DNA from: Winogradskyella algicola
GTDB taxonomy: Bacteria; Bacteroidota; Bacteroidia; Flavobacteriales; Flavobacteriaceae
Length of the DNA: 64,000 bases
Assembly (NCBI RefSeq): GCF_005869935.1
Contig: NZ_SZQF01000003.1
Span: forward strand, 1-64,000
Reading direction: 5' to 3'
The position numbers were made by a program, and so were the translations under genes. This document shows, in pieces, positions 26,557-35,486 of this stretch. Under the pieces are notes generated by a model. The model was given only the letters and a program-made list of their open reading frames with translations. It was not told the DNA's origin and did no database searches. The first letter of the stretch is position 1. Every line of letters begins with the position of its first letter.

Positions 26557-29500
26557 TTATTTTAATGCCTCTCTAATTATACGTACCTCTTCTATACTAT
26601 CTAGGGTTTCTATAGCAAAGCGTACAGGATGATCTGGATGATACAACCGCTCATACTCGCTTTGTATAATACCCAACTTTTCTTCTTCACTCATACTATC
26701 ATTTATAGGTTTGAGGTCTGAAAGGTGTTTTAAAATGAATTTGTTTGTAGACTTAAACTCATTTGGTAAAAACAGTTCAAAAGATGTGGCATCTAGCGCA
26801 AGTTCGAAGAAATTAAAAACTTCCACATATGCATTTTTAAACTTGCTTACAAAACTCAAATAATCAACAATAATACTAATGTTTATTTGCTCTTCATTAC
26901 CTGTCTCTGGCACATATAGCTTTCTCACATTTTTAGGTTTAACTTCAGCAAAAGTTCTTCCACCTTCCTGTGAAAATTTATCATACAAAAACGCGTTTAC
27001 TGTTGAATTAAGAATAGATAAAATGTACTCATACGATAAACTACATTCACTTTTCTTCTTAAAAACCAATATGCTGTTTAAAACATAATAACTTTCATCA
27101 TCAAATACAGCTTTGATAGAATCAGAAGTTTGACGCATAATAATTTTAGGCTCCTCAAATAATTCTGGATATCTCTGACGACCTAAAGCAAACCAAGGTA
27201 AAGTCCCAGATTTAGATTCACTTCTAGTCATTAATTTATCTTTAAATGAAAGTAAATAATCCTTAATATTTGGATAATTATCAATTTCTACACTTCTATT
27301 GGTATAAATCAAAATATTTTGACTGTTTTCTATTTTATACTTATTTATTTCACCTCCTTTGAGTACTTTCTTTAAAATACCATCTTCAAATTGATTCTCT
27401 TTGGCAAAATCAGTTTTAATCCTAAAAATTTTATCACCACCAGTTGAGATACCACTTGCCATTTCTTCTGCAATATCATCAATTGTTACAGATACGCTTT
27501 TTAATTTTTTTATTATTTCAAACTCACTTTCACTAATACCAAAAACAGAAGCAGGAACTTGTAATGTTGAACTGACTGTTGTTTTCGAAAATATAGATTT
27601 AAAATCTAAATTCTTCTTATCAGCATTTCTTAAATCGGCATACTTATAACTATAGCTTCGACTATCCTTTGTTGTTAAAAAGATACAAGAAGGTACTGTA
27701 GCAGTATTAAATACACCATCTCCCAAATTAATTCCTATATGGAATGAGTTTTTGTTTAAAAGTAGCTTTCGTGTTTTTTCATATTCAGACTGAAACAATA
27801 AATTATTAGGTACGATGAAGTTTATAACTCCATCTTCCTTCAACAATCTTAAACCATTAGAAATAAAATAGTTGAAAGTATCAGGTGTTCTCATATGAAC
27901 ATCTGAATATTGGTTTTTAAATAATACTTTTTCCTCCTTTGTTAATTTTGCTCCATATGGTGGATTTGCTATCACTGCATCAAAACCACCTTTTTCACGC
28001 CATACTTCAGAAAAGAAGAGTTTAAAATCAAAGTCAATCTTGTATCCAGCAAAGGTTTCAGCGGTATCTAAAAGCTCTCTTATTTTTGTGTTTATCTTGT
28101 TCCGTAATGTTTTTTTACGTTGCTCATTGGTAACTGCGTAAAACTCTTCCTTTAAAGTTTCTAACTCTTTTTCAACCTCTAAATCTCGCATTGTACCATC
28201 TGGCATACCAATTAACGAATTACCACACACAATTTTATAATCGAGGTTTGGTAACGTTTCTATAGGTTCTAAATCGTCTTCGTCTACCACTAAAGAGAGC
28301 CATAAACGTAAACGCGCAATATCTATAGCAGAGCGGTCTATATCTACCCCATAAATACTTTCTTGTATAATGTGCTTTTTTAAGCGGTACACATAACGGC
28401 TTTCGCTTACGCTCTCTCGTTCGTGAAATTCAAATTCTTTTAATTTATTATTTAGGTAATTGTAACTTAAATGTGGTTTTAATATTAATTGCGCTGTTAC
28501 CAACTCGTGCAACAAACCCACAGGAAATGCCCCAGAACCAATAGCAGGATCGCAAATGCGTATTTCGGTTAGTTTTTTATCTATAACATCGGCATTATTA
28601 CGTACACTTTCTGGCAGTAAGAATTTATAGGTTTTGGTTTCGCCACGTTCTGCCACACGCACATCGTTTTCTAATGCTAAATGCCCCTCGCGTATGTATT
28701 GTTCTATATCTTCTTTGGGCACAATAATTTCATTGGTTTCAGCTTGTATGGTTTGTTGCCCTGTTTTTCCTTGATTTCCAAACATATTTGTTTGGTCATC
28801 TCCCAATTCTTGGTAAGTGTTATTGTAATTATTTAATGCATTATCTAAATAATGTATTAAGCTTTCTTGACACATATAATGTACAATTTCACGAGGTGTG
28901 TAGAACGCTCCTTTACTTTTTCGTTCTTTAATCTCCAACATATTTTCAAAGACTTTCCCTAGCATTTCTGGGTCAACTGCTACTTCTTTATCAAGAGGCT
29001 CGTCTTCTTTAATGGTAAAATTGTAACGGTCAAACACATCGAGAATACCCGTTCCTATATCTCCAGATTTGTTTTTCTCATTGTTACGGAATAAATCTGT
29101 AGGAATACTAATGTTGGCGTTTTGCCAATCGTATTGCGCTTCAAAAAGCCCCCCATTTAAAAATGGAATACGACAGTTAAAACGTGGGTAAAACGAATTG
29201 TCGTTATCGCGCTCTTTGGCCAATGCTTCATAAAATAAATATTGTAAATAGTCTTTAAAGAAGTTTTTGTTTTTTTCTAAAGACTCATCAAAAAGTTGTT
29301 GCAGAAAGTGTCTTTTACCAGCACCCCATCTTTCATTTTTAGGTACACCTAACCAACCTTTTTTCTGCAAGAAGTATAAGAATACTATTTGACCTAATAA
29401 CTTTTTAGTAAAGCCTGACGCATCTAATTGGCTGTCTTGAAAAATAGATAAATCTTGTTTTTCAAAATACTCATAGACTTTAATGTATAAGCTTTTGTAT

Positions 29501-30105
29501 TGTTCAAAAAACTCATCGGTTACACGCTCTATACTAAACGCTTTTTCTAACTCTGAAATAGTTGGGTTATTCGCAATATTTTGTAAAAGCGGTAATAATT
29601 GCGTTTTTGCGGTATGCGATTTCTCGTATTTACCAACTAGAAAAGAATAACGTTTTGCAGGTGTAAACTCCTTACGCATCTTCACTTTTTGCTTTTCTTC
29701 ATCTAAATAGGATTGATGTTCCATTTTTATGAAAGAAAAACGCCAGTCGAACCCTTCGTCTTCTTTAGAGTAAAATGCCACTAAAGCATAGTCTTTCTCA
29801 AAATTGTTAAGATGCTTAATCACAAAGTTTCTCAATGCTGTCCTTGCTCTTTCCAGTTTAGAGACATTTTTTACTTGAACAATCAAGACATCTAAAGCTT
29901 CGCCTTCTGGATCTATATATTTACCAATGCGTTTGTAGTAGCTTACGTGGTCGCGTTGGTCTTCCCAAATTGTATTACCACTTGCTTTGTATGGTTTTAT
30001 TTCAAAATCGTTCAATAAGTTCTGAATGAAGTTCGTAAACCTCGCTTCATCAAATGCTTTATTAAAGGTTTTATCTATGAGATTAATCGCAGAATTTTTA
30101 TCCAT
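26557..30105 (-). CDS. Eco57I/PglX-like adenine-specific DNA methylase
   Basis: An 1182-residue protein. An N-terminal helical/nuclease-like part (with LDVLIVQVKNVS, about 71-82) precedes SKGAFYTPREIVHYM (about 397-411), motif I DPAIGSGAF (519-527), YGVDIDRSAIDIARLRLWL, and motif IV NPPY (714-717). A C-terminal TaqI-like specificity region starts near 880. This matches type IIG/PglX-type N6-adenine methylases. The D...QVK segment could be a weak PD-(D/E)xK site, but the match is poor, so separate cutting by the HNH neighbour is more likely. It sits 2 bp after the helicase gene. Confidence 0.87.
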   Translation of the reverse strand: MDKNSAINLIDKTFNKAFDEARFTNFIQNLLNDFEIKPYKASGNTIWEDQRDHVSYYKRIGKYIDPEGEALDVLIVQVKNVSKLERARTALRNFVIKHLNNFEKDYALVAFYSKEDEGFDWRFSFIKMEHQSYLDEEKQKVKMRKEFTPAKRYSFLVGKYEKSHTAKTQLLPLLQNIANNPTISELEKAFSIERVTDEFFEQYKSLYIKVYEYFEKQDLSIFQDSQLDASGFTKKLLGQIVFLYFLQKKGWLGVPKNERWGAGKRHFLQQLFDESLEKNKNFFKDYLQYLFYEALAKERDNDNSFYPRFNCRIPFLNGGLFEAQYDWQNANISIPTDLFRNNEKNKSGDIGTGILDVFDRYNFTIKEDEPLDKEVAVDPEMLGKVFENMLEIKERKSKGAFYTPREIVHYMCQESLIHYLDNALNNYNNTYQELGDDQTNMFGNQGKTGQQTIQAETNEIIVPKEDIEQYIREGHLALENDVRVAERGETKTYKFLLPESVRNNADVIDKKLTEIRICDPAIGSGAFPVGLLHELVTAQLILKPHLSYNYLNNKLKEFEFHERESVSESRYVYRLKKHIIQESIYGVDIDRSAIDIARLRLWLSLVVDEDDLEPIETLPNLDYKIVCGNSLIGMPDGTMRDLEVEKELETLKEEFYAVTNEQRKKTLRNKINTKIRELLDTAETFAGYKIDFDFKLFFSEVWREKGGFDAVIANPPYGAKLTKEEKVLFKNQYSDVHMRTPDTFNYFISNGLRLLKEDGVINFIVPNNLLFQSEYEKTRKLLLNKNSFHIGINLGDGVFNTATVPSCIFLTTKDSRSYSYKYADLRNADKKNLDFKSIFSKTTVSSTLQVPASVFGISESEFEIIKKLKSVSVTIDDIAEEMASGISTGGDKIFRIKTDFAKENQFEDGILKKVLKGGEINKYKIENSQNILIYTNRSVEIDNYPNIKDYLLSFKDKLMTRSESKSGTLPWFALGRQRYPELFEEPKIIMRQTSDSIKAVFDDESYYVLNSILVFKKKSECSLSYEYILSILNSTVNAFLYDKFSQEGGRTFAEVKPKNVRKLYVPETGNEEQINISIIVDYLSFVSKFKNAYVEVFNFFELALDATSFELFLPNEFKSTNKFILKHLSDLKPINDSMSEEEKLGIIQSEYERLYHPDHPVRFAIETLDSIEEVRIIREALK

Positions 30106-30107
30106 AA

Positions 30108-33100
30108 TTAACTGTTGGTAATATATCCTGAAAGAATCACTTCTCTTTTTTGGAACTTATTATTATTTTGTTTGTTGATATCCATTCTAATACGTCCATA
30201 CTTTCTTAATACCTGTAAAACGTGCAATGGCTCAATAACTTTCTCTAATTCTTTTTTGACGATTTGGGCAGTCTTTTTCGCCATTTTGCCTTCTTTGAGC
30301 GTGGTTTTTGCAGCTGTAATAAACTCTTCGTCTGTTTCTGTGAAACCTTTGAAATTTTTAAATAGCTTATCTTTTATGATGCGGTCTTCGATATATTTTG
30401 CGTTTGAGCGACCTCTATTTCCGCCTGTTTCTTCTTTTGCAGTAGTGTCGAGCGTGAATTTAGCTCTGTTTGTTTGCAACATATTGAAGAAATTATCTGG
30501 CACTTTTCCTCTTGGTGTTTCAGGCTTACATTCCAATTTGTGAACAGCGTCAAAGAAAGTAGCTTCATCAGATTTTCCATTTTCAAATTGATAGAACTTT
30601 TTAAGTTTACCAATTCTAAAAAATGTTATCATTTTCTGAAATTCTAATTCTTTATTTACAAAACCACTTCGTGCTTTTTTTGGAAGGTTTTTAATTCGTT
30701 CAAATAAATCAGGATTATTATCTCGAATTTCTCTAATGATTTCTAAATACTTTAATTCAGAATCACCAACTTCATCTTCACCAGAATATGCTTTTTTATT
30801 ATTCAACGTATTAAAAAGCTCTTGACTACCAAATTCTTCACCATCACTTAAATATTTGGCATCTTCTCCTAAAATATCGTGAAACATTTGAATTTTGTTT
30901 GTGATATTTATTTCTAAACCTAAATGAGCATCAGAATGTGTTGTTGGAAAAAAGTTGTAGATATATACAAACGGGAAGGAACTTCCTAAACGATTAACAC
31001 GTCCAGCACGTTGTAAAACTCTGGTTGGATTCCAAGGTAAATCATAATTTACAAGCACATTTGAGCGATGCAAGTTGATACCTTCCGCTAAAACATCGGT
31101 TGTAATTAATAGCCTAATGTCACTAACTTGGTCTTTCTTTTTGCGATTTGGGTCAAAGTTGCACTGAATTATATCTCTAGAAACATTTTGATTTGATAAA
31201 AGTGTTTTATTACTATGTCTTCCACCAAGGCTAGAGAAAAACATTACTTGTTCTGGAAATTCCTCTATCAAAGCTTCATATAAATAATCGCCAGTTTCTT
31301 TGGATTCTGTAAAGATTACAAGCTTGTTCTTTTTTAAAATTTTATCTGTTTTAAGTTCATTAATAAAGGTTTCTAATTTTGGGTCTTCATTTACAGTTGC
31401 CCAAACATCTCTTATGTATTCAAGAATTAATAAGTCTTTATTTAATTTATCTATATAGTTTTTAGTAAAATCTTCTGATTTGTATTTATGTGCTTTATCT
31501 TCATTGACTAACTCTTCTAATTTATATATATCATCATTTTCTAATAAGTCATAAACATTTACTTTTTTACTGACATAAATCGTCCCAGACTTATACATAT
31601 CAATAAAATTCTCGTAAGATTGAATAAATCGACCAATACTCATTTTGAAAGCGTGAAAACTACTTTCTAATCGTTTTACCAATATACCTTTCATAAAGCC
31701 ACCAACGTTGCGTTGTTGTTGCTTTTCAAATTCAGAAAGTTGTTTGTTTCCTTTATAAAACAATAATGGCGTATAACGAGCGTATGTAAATTCCAGAAGC
31801 TGTTGAATTGTAGATTTAAAAATTTGCTCTAAATTTCCTTCGTATTGATATACAATTTTATTTGGGTCATTTAGAGTAGGGAAGACCAATCCTTGTTTTT
31901 GCATATCATTTTTAAAGTAAGTCATTACATCGTTACGAGTTCGTCTCACCATTACATAACGCAACACATTGTTCCGAATATCGTCTGAAATTTCTTTTAT
32001 AAGTTGTTTGTATTCTGGTTCTGCTTTATCTACTTTGTTAAGACGTGTTCTTAATCCTGCAAAATATTTTTCAAGATTTGGAACTCCAGGAATAGTAGAG
32101 TTTTTTGGCGATTGAAACAGTTTTAATTGAGCGAAAATATCGTTGATTGTATTGTTAAGTGGTGTTGCAGTTACTAGAATTACTTTTTTGTTAGTACAAA
32201 TCTCTAACAAATCTGCATAGGCTTGTGTTCCTTCATTTCTGAATCTATGTGCTTCATCAACTACTATATAATCATAACGTTCTGTTCCTTTTTTTAGAAT
32301 GTGAGGTAATTTACCTAGTGATTCAACTTCAAAACTTCTAATTCCAAAATCAAATAGCGAATCTTTCCAGTAATCTTTTAAAACTGGCGGACAAATCACA
32401 AGTGTTCGTCCAATTAATTGTTGAAGTAATAAAGCTGTAATAAATGTTTTACCCAAACCTACTACATCAGCTAAAAACACACCATTATATCTTTCTAATA
32501 TTTTTTTAGATTGGATTGCAGCTTGACTTTGGTATTTAAGTTTCATAAAACCATCAGGTAAAAATGGGTCGAACTCATCTTCAAGGTTTATGTCTTCTTC
32601 TAAATATTCATATATTAATTTAAGATATAGTTCGTAAGGTGAAATATTTTCGCTTAACCAAGTTTTCTTTTCTATTGTATCAATAAAGTCTTCTGAAATA
32701 TCTACAGATTCAGCCCATAATTTGTTGAATTGGTCTTCTGCGAAAAGTACGTCTCGCTTTGTTCTTAACTCAACATTAAATTCGCGATTAGCAATTAAAC
32801 CTGATTCAGAAAAGTTACTAGAACCTGTAATTACAAAGCCATAATCTCTATCATCAGGCTTGAATTTCCCGATATAAACTTTGGCGTGAATATTTTTTGA
32901 AGGATAAGCTCTTATCTCTAATTTTTTTCCATTTCCGTGATATGCTTTGTCAATTTCTGGGTCTTGGCATTCTGTATTCAAAAACTCAATAAACTTTTTA
33001 ATTCCTAATTCAAGTTTATCTTCATTCTCATTTGCATCTTCAATTTCTTCTTTTAGATTTTTTTGATATACTTTTTTCGTTCTTTGATGAGATTCCAAGT

Positions 33101-33353
33101 CCATCATTGACATTAGTTCATTGTATGCAATGATGTCATATGAATCTTTATCGACATTAAGACCAACTAATATTCTGATTTTTTCAAGTGGTTCAAGTGA
33201 TTCATAAATTCTATGGAAACCACTCATTCTAAAATAACCAACTAAAACATCAAAGAGTTGGGTATCTCGCAAAGTGGATTTGAATCTACTCAAAAGGCTG
33301 TGTCCTTCTTCGTTTGTAAAAAATGTTAAGTCTGTTTGGTCTATGTTTGACAT
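30108..33353 (-). CDS. PLD-like helicase (SNF2 type)
   Basis: A 1081-residue protein. The N-terminal phospholipase-D-like domain has HxK at 156-158 (IHAKVYIG) and GSSNFSESGL at 177-186 with downstream Asn/Glu, a single HKD-like half-site. The SNF2-type helicase has Walker A (ADVVGLGKT, 295-303), DEAH (366-369), TATPLN (about 395-400), LAEGINLHRSN (755-765) and motif VI QRAGRVNRLG (781-790). It is the first long gene of the operon, 17 bp after a small regulator. PLD-helicases occur near methylases in several anti-phage islands and may translocate on or degrade foreign DNA. Confidence 0.87.
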   Translation of the reverse strand: MSNIDQTDLTFFTNEEGHSLLSRFKSTLRDTQLFDVLVGYFRMSGFHRIYESLEPLEKIRILVGLNVDKDSYDIIAYNELMSMMDLESHQRTKKVYQKNLKEEIEDANENEDKLELGIKKFIEFLNTECQDPEIDKAYHGNGKKLEIRAYPSKNIHAKVYIGKFKPDDRDYGFVITGSSNFSESGLIANREFNVELRTKRDVLFAEDQFNKLWAESVDISEDFIDTIEKKTWLSENISPYELYLKLIYEYLEEDINLEDEFDPFLPDGFMKLKYQSQAAIQSKKILERYNGVFLADVVGLGKTFITALLLQQLIGRTLVICPPVLKDYWKDSLFDFGIRSFEVESLGKLPHILKKGTERYDYIVVDEAHRFRNEGTQAYADLLEICTNKKVILVTATPLNNTINDIFAQLKLFQSPKNSTIPGVPNLEKYFAGLRTRLNKVDKAEPEYKQLIKEISDDIRNNVLRYVMVRRTRNDVMTYFKNDMQKQGLVFPTLNDPNKIVYQYEGNLEQIFKSTIQQLLEFTYARYTPLLFYKGNKQLSEFEKQQQRNVGGFMKGILVKRLESSFHAFKMSIGRFIQSYENFIDMYKSGTIYVSKKVNVYDLLENDDIYKLEELVNEDKAHKYKSEDFTKNYIDKLNKDLLILEYIRDVWATVNEDPKLETFINELKTDKILKKNKLVIFTESKETGDYLYEALIEEFPEQVMFFSSLGGRHSNKTLLSNQNVSRDIIQCNFDPNRKKKDQVSDIRLLITTDVLAEGINLHRSNVLVNYDLPWNPTRVLQRAGRVNRLGSSFPFVYIYNFFPTTHSDAHLGLEINITNKIQMFHDILGEDAKYLSDGEEFGSQELFNTLNNKKAYSGEDEVGDSELKYLEIIREIRDNNPDLFERIKNLPKKARSGFVNKELEFQKMITFFRIGKLKKFYQFENGKSDEATFFDAVHKLECKPETPRGKVPDNFFNMLQTNRAKFTLDTTAKEETGGNRGRSNAKYIEDRIIKDKLFKNFKGFTETDEEFITAAKTTLKEGKMAKKTAQIVKKELEKVIEPLHVLQVLRKYGRIRMDINKQNNNKFQKREVILSGYITNS

Positions 33354-33370
33354 ATTTATTTTTAATCTAT

Positions 33371-33568
33371 CTAAAGTTCAGTTCTTTCAATTATTAATTC
33401 TTTGACACCAACATTTAAGATTTCCGCAATCTTTTACAAGTCCTCCAAACTTGGCTGGCGTTTGTTTTGGGCATAAGAGTGTACCATATTGTAGCTCTTT
33501 CCAAGTTGTTCAGCCAACCAGATTTGTTTTATTCCTTTCTGTTCTAAAACCTCTTTTATTCGGTTCAT
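33371..33568 (-). pseudogene. XRE-type regulator with an in-frame TAA
   Basis: From ATG at 33568 the frame gives MNRIKEVLEQKGIKQIWLAE, a helix-turn-helix with QLGKSYNMVHSYAQNKRQPS, then LEDL and a TAA at 33434-33436. The same frame resumes with KIAEILNVGVKELI and ends at TAG 33371-33373 (65 codons overall). XRE regulators of this type have a Tyr or similar residue at the TAA position (L-Y-K-I-A), so one base change made the stop. The truncated product keeps the whole helix-turn-helix. It sits 17 bp before the helicase start and is the likely controller of the operon. Confidence 0.75.
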
Positions 33569-33709
33569 TTTGAACCTTGCTTTATTAAAGTTGAAAGATA
33601 ACAAAGTTCATTAAATAATAATCAAAATATTCATTGTGTTGTAAGAAATGAAGTCTTAAATAAAGCCATGCACATGTCATTCAAATACATGCCGCAGATA
33701 AAAATCTCT

Positions 33710-33733
33710 AGTCCTGCTTCGGTAGGACTTTTT
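33710..33733 (+). terminator. Orphan intrinsic terminator
   Basis: AGTCCTGC-TTCG-GTAGGACT followed by TTTTTT. It is a strong UUCG-loop hairpin on the plus strand, with no plus-strand gene in the preceding 2 kb. It could belong to a small RNA or to a gene lost when the island was inserted. Confidence 0.6.
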
Positions 33734-33741
33734 TATGCCAG

Positions 33742-33787
33742 CAACACCCAAAACCCAAAACCCAACACCCAACACCCAACACCCAAA
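33742..33787 (+). repeat. Heptad ACCCAAC/ACCCAAA tandem repeat
   Basis: About six consecutive 7-bp units: two ACCCAAA, then ACCCAAC units, then ACCCAAA. It is a C/A-rich microsatellite with no coding role seen. Confidence 0.8.
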
Positions 33788-33911
33788 GCTAACCTATAAT
33801 TTCCCCTTACAGCAAAAGACGTTTTAGTTACTTCTTTTGTCTTTAAAAAAAGTAAGAATAAATCAAAACGTCTCAACAATTAAACACATAAACGACTAAA
33901 CACATAAACAT

Positions 33912-34661
33912 TTAAACATCGTAACACCCAAACATCGCAACCCCAAACCCAGCAGCACCAGACAACAAAAAAAGCCCACCATTAACCTGCTGGTAAAACG
34001 CCACACGTGCCACAGCAACCAATACACCATTACCTTCTGGCAAGCCATCAACAGTTATACTAAAGGAAGAAGCCTCAAAATCTCTAGGCACATATAAAGC
34101 GTCTGCCATAACACTAGTATAAGTGCACGTCTCAAAATCAAAACGCAGCACACCAACAACAACCTCCATAACGTCCGCACCTTTAGGAAACTTGGCAGCC
34201 GCAATACTAAAATTACGAACATCTAAACGCAAGGCATCCCAATCAAAAGCATAAGAACAAGAAAACAACTGAGGACGCTCCGGAGTCACTACAAAATCAC
34301 TTAACACTCTAGGGCCATATTCCGTAGCATAACCAATCCCAACCGTACGTTGGCCACGTTCAGAAGTAACATCCAAATCCTTAATGCTCAAAAACAAGCG
34401 CATCAACCGATAATGAAACGTACCATCCTTATAACCATTCATAAAAGGCTTTAGCGCAAGCTTAAAATGCTTGTTTATCACAGAGCACAGCGCAAACTCA
34501 GAGTTGCTCTCGCGCACACGTACCATGTTAGAACTCGTCTTTATGGCCTTAGCTGAAAAGCCACCACCAGCCCTTCTGGCCGTGGGCACACCCTTTCTGT
34601 AATAAAAATTAATACCGCCCAACGTCCCTTCAAAAAATACAACACCCTTTTGCTTTGCCAT
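33912..34661 (-). CDS. Conserved Bacteroidetes hypothetical protein (MAKQKG family)
   Basis: A 249-residue protein starting MAKQKGVVFFEGTLGGINFY, followed by KGVPTARRAGGG and TRESNSEFA-like text. I recall a common Bacteroidetes family with this opening, which has no known function and no signal peptide. Strikingly, the coding strand is G/T-rich (the plus strand is almost all A and C), unlike any neighbour, and the 3' end merges into a C/A microsatellite. The C-terminal 50 residues (LPEGNGVLVAVARVAFYQQV, GAAGFGVAMFG) are unusually Gly/Val/Ala-rich. This suggests an origin or replication history different from the flanking genes. Confidence 0.7.
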   Translation of the reverse strand: MAKQKGVVFFEGTLGGINFYYRKGVPTARRAGGGFSAKAIKTSSNMVRVRESNSEFALCSVINKHFKLALKPFMNGYKDGTFHYRLMRLFLSIKDLDVTSERGQRTVGIGYATEYGPRVLSDFVVTPERPQLFSCSYAFDWDALRLDVRNFSIAAAKFPKGADVMEVVVGVLRFDFETCTYTSVMADALYVPRDFEASSFSITVDGLPEGNGVLVAVARVAFYQQVNGGLFLLSGAAGFGVAMFGCYDV

Positions 34662-34980
34662 AACGTACTTGTTTACTATAGTTTATATATAACATCTTAT
34701 GCATAAAAAACACAACGTATTCACACACCTCAGTCCTGTTATCCCAACTGCCTAAGTCGGTACGTATCGATAACTTTTAATGGTGATATGCTAAGGCGTT
34801 TTACAAATTGTATCATAAAAACCATCAACCGATCAATCGTCAAACACACCAAAACACACATTATCAATGGTTTAAATATAAATAAAATAAATAAATTAAG
34901 GCTATTTATGCCAAGTATATGCCGACTATATGCCGACTTTATACCATGTTAACGGCAGGGTTAGTTCGGGTAATAAACAA
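34662..34980. other. Gap between the MAKQKG gene and the ferredoxin terminator
   Basis: No gene seen. It contains three 11-bp units at 34905-34937 and otherwise AT-rich sequence with no clear promoter pair. Confidence 0.6.
34905..34937 (+). repeat. Three 11-bp units of TATATGCCGAC type
   Basis: TATATGCCGAC occurs twice head to tail (34916-34926 and 34927-34937), preceded by a diverged unit TTTATGCCAAG (34905-34915). An 11-bp period is close to one helical turn, so it could be a cooperative protein-binding site. No gene start is next to it. Confidence 0.6.
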
Positions 34981-35009
34981 AAAAAATCCCAAGCATTACG
35001 CTCGGGATT
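34979..35009 (-). terminator. Ferredoxin gene terminator
   Basis: On the minus strand AATCCCGAGC pairs with GCTTGGGATT around GTAAT and is followed by TTTTTTTT. It starts 35 bp downstream of the ferredoxin stop. Confidence 0.85.
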
Positions 35010-35043
35010 ATGGGTTATTATCAATTAATAAATAAGCATTCCT

Positions 35044-35412
<369 letters not shown>

Positions 35413-35420
35413 TTATTACG

Positions 35421-35428
35421 TAATTTTG
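35421..35428 (+). promoter_or_regulatory. -7 box of the acyl-CoA reductase gene
   Basis: TAATTTTG fits TAnnTTTG and lies 58 bp before the ATG at 35487. No -33 TTTG was found at the normal distance, so it may need an activator. Confidence 0.55.
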
Positions 35429-35444
35429 CCTGTCGCCAAACAGG
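35429..35444. promoter_or_regulatory. CCTGT-N6-ACAGG dyad between face-to-face promoters
   Basis: A perfect 5-bp inverted repeat lies exactly between the -7 boxes of the two divergent genes and covers both predicted start points. It is a candidate operator for a repressor acting on both genes. Confidence 0.35.
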
Positions 35445-35448
35445 ATTG

Positions 35449-35480
35449 CAAAGTTAAAGCCTAAAAGGCGTTTTACCAAA
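35449..35480 (-). promoter_or_regulatory. Ferredoxin promoter (-33 TTTG, -7 TAACTTTG)
   Basis: On the minus strand TTTG (35477-35480) is followed after 20 bp by TAACTTTG (35449-35456). This matches the Bacteroidetes sigma factor consensus in both boxes and spacing. The predicted start is about 45 nt before the ferredoxin ATG. Confidence 0.75.
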
Positions 35481-35486
35481 CTCTAT

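Larger units (their letters stand above)
33569..33911. other. Gap upstream of the defence-like operon
   Basis: No gene seen. It holds the operon leader, an orphan plus-strand terminator (33710-33733), heptad ACCCAAC/ACCCAAA repeats (33742-33787), and a low-complexity TAAACACATAAACA tract (33880-33915) leading into the end of the next gene. Confidence 0.65.

Noticed and set aside
23327-33353. A complete BREX or DISARM system
   Set aside because: PglZ, BrxC/BrxL, DrmA/DrmB (DUF1998) are not present; only individual families overlap.
33742-33787. Telomere-like or CRISPR-like repeat
   Set aside because: The 7-bp ACCCAAC units have no spacers and no cas genes are near; it is a microsatellite.
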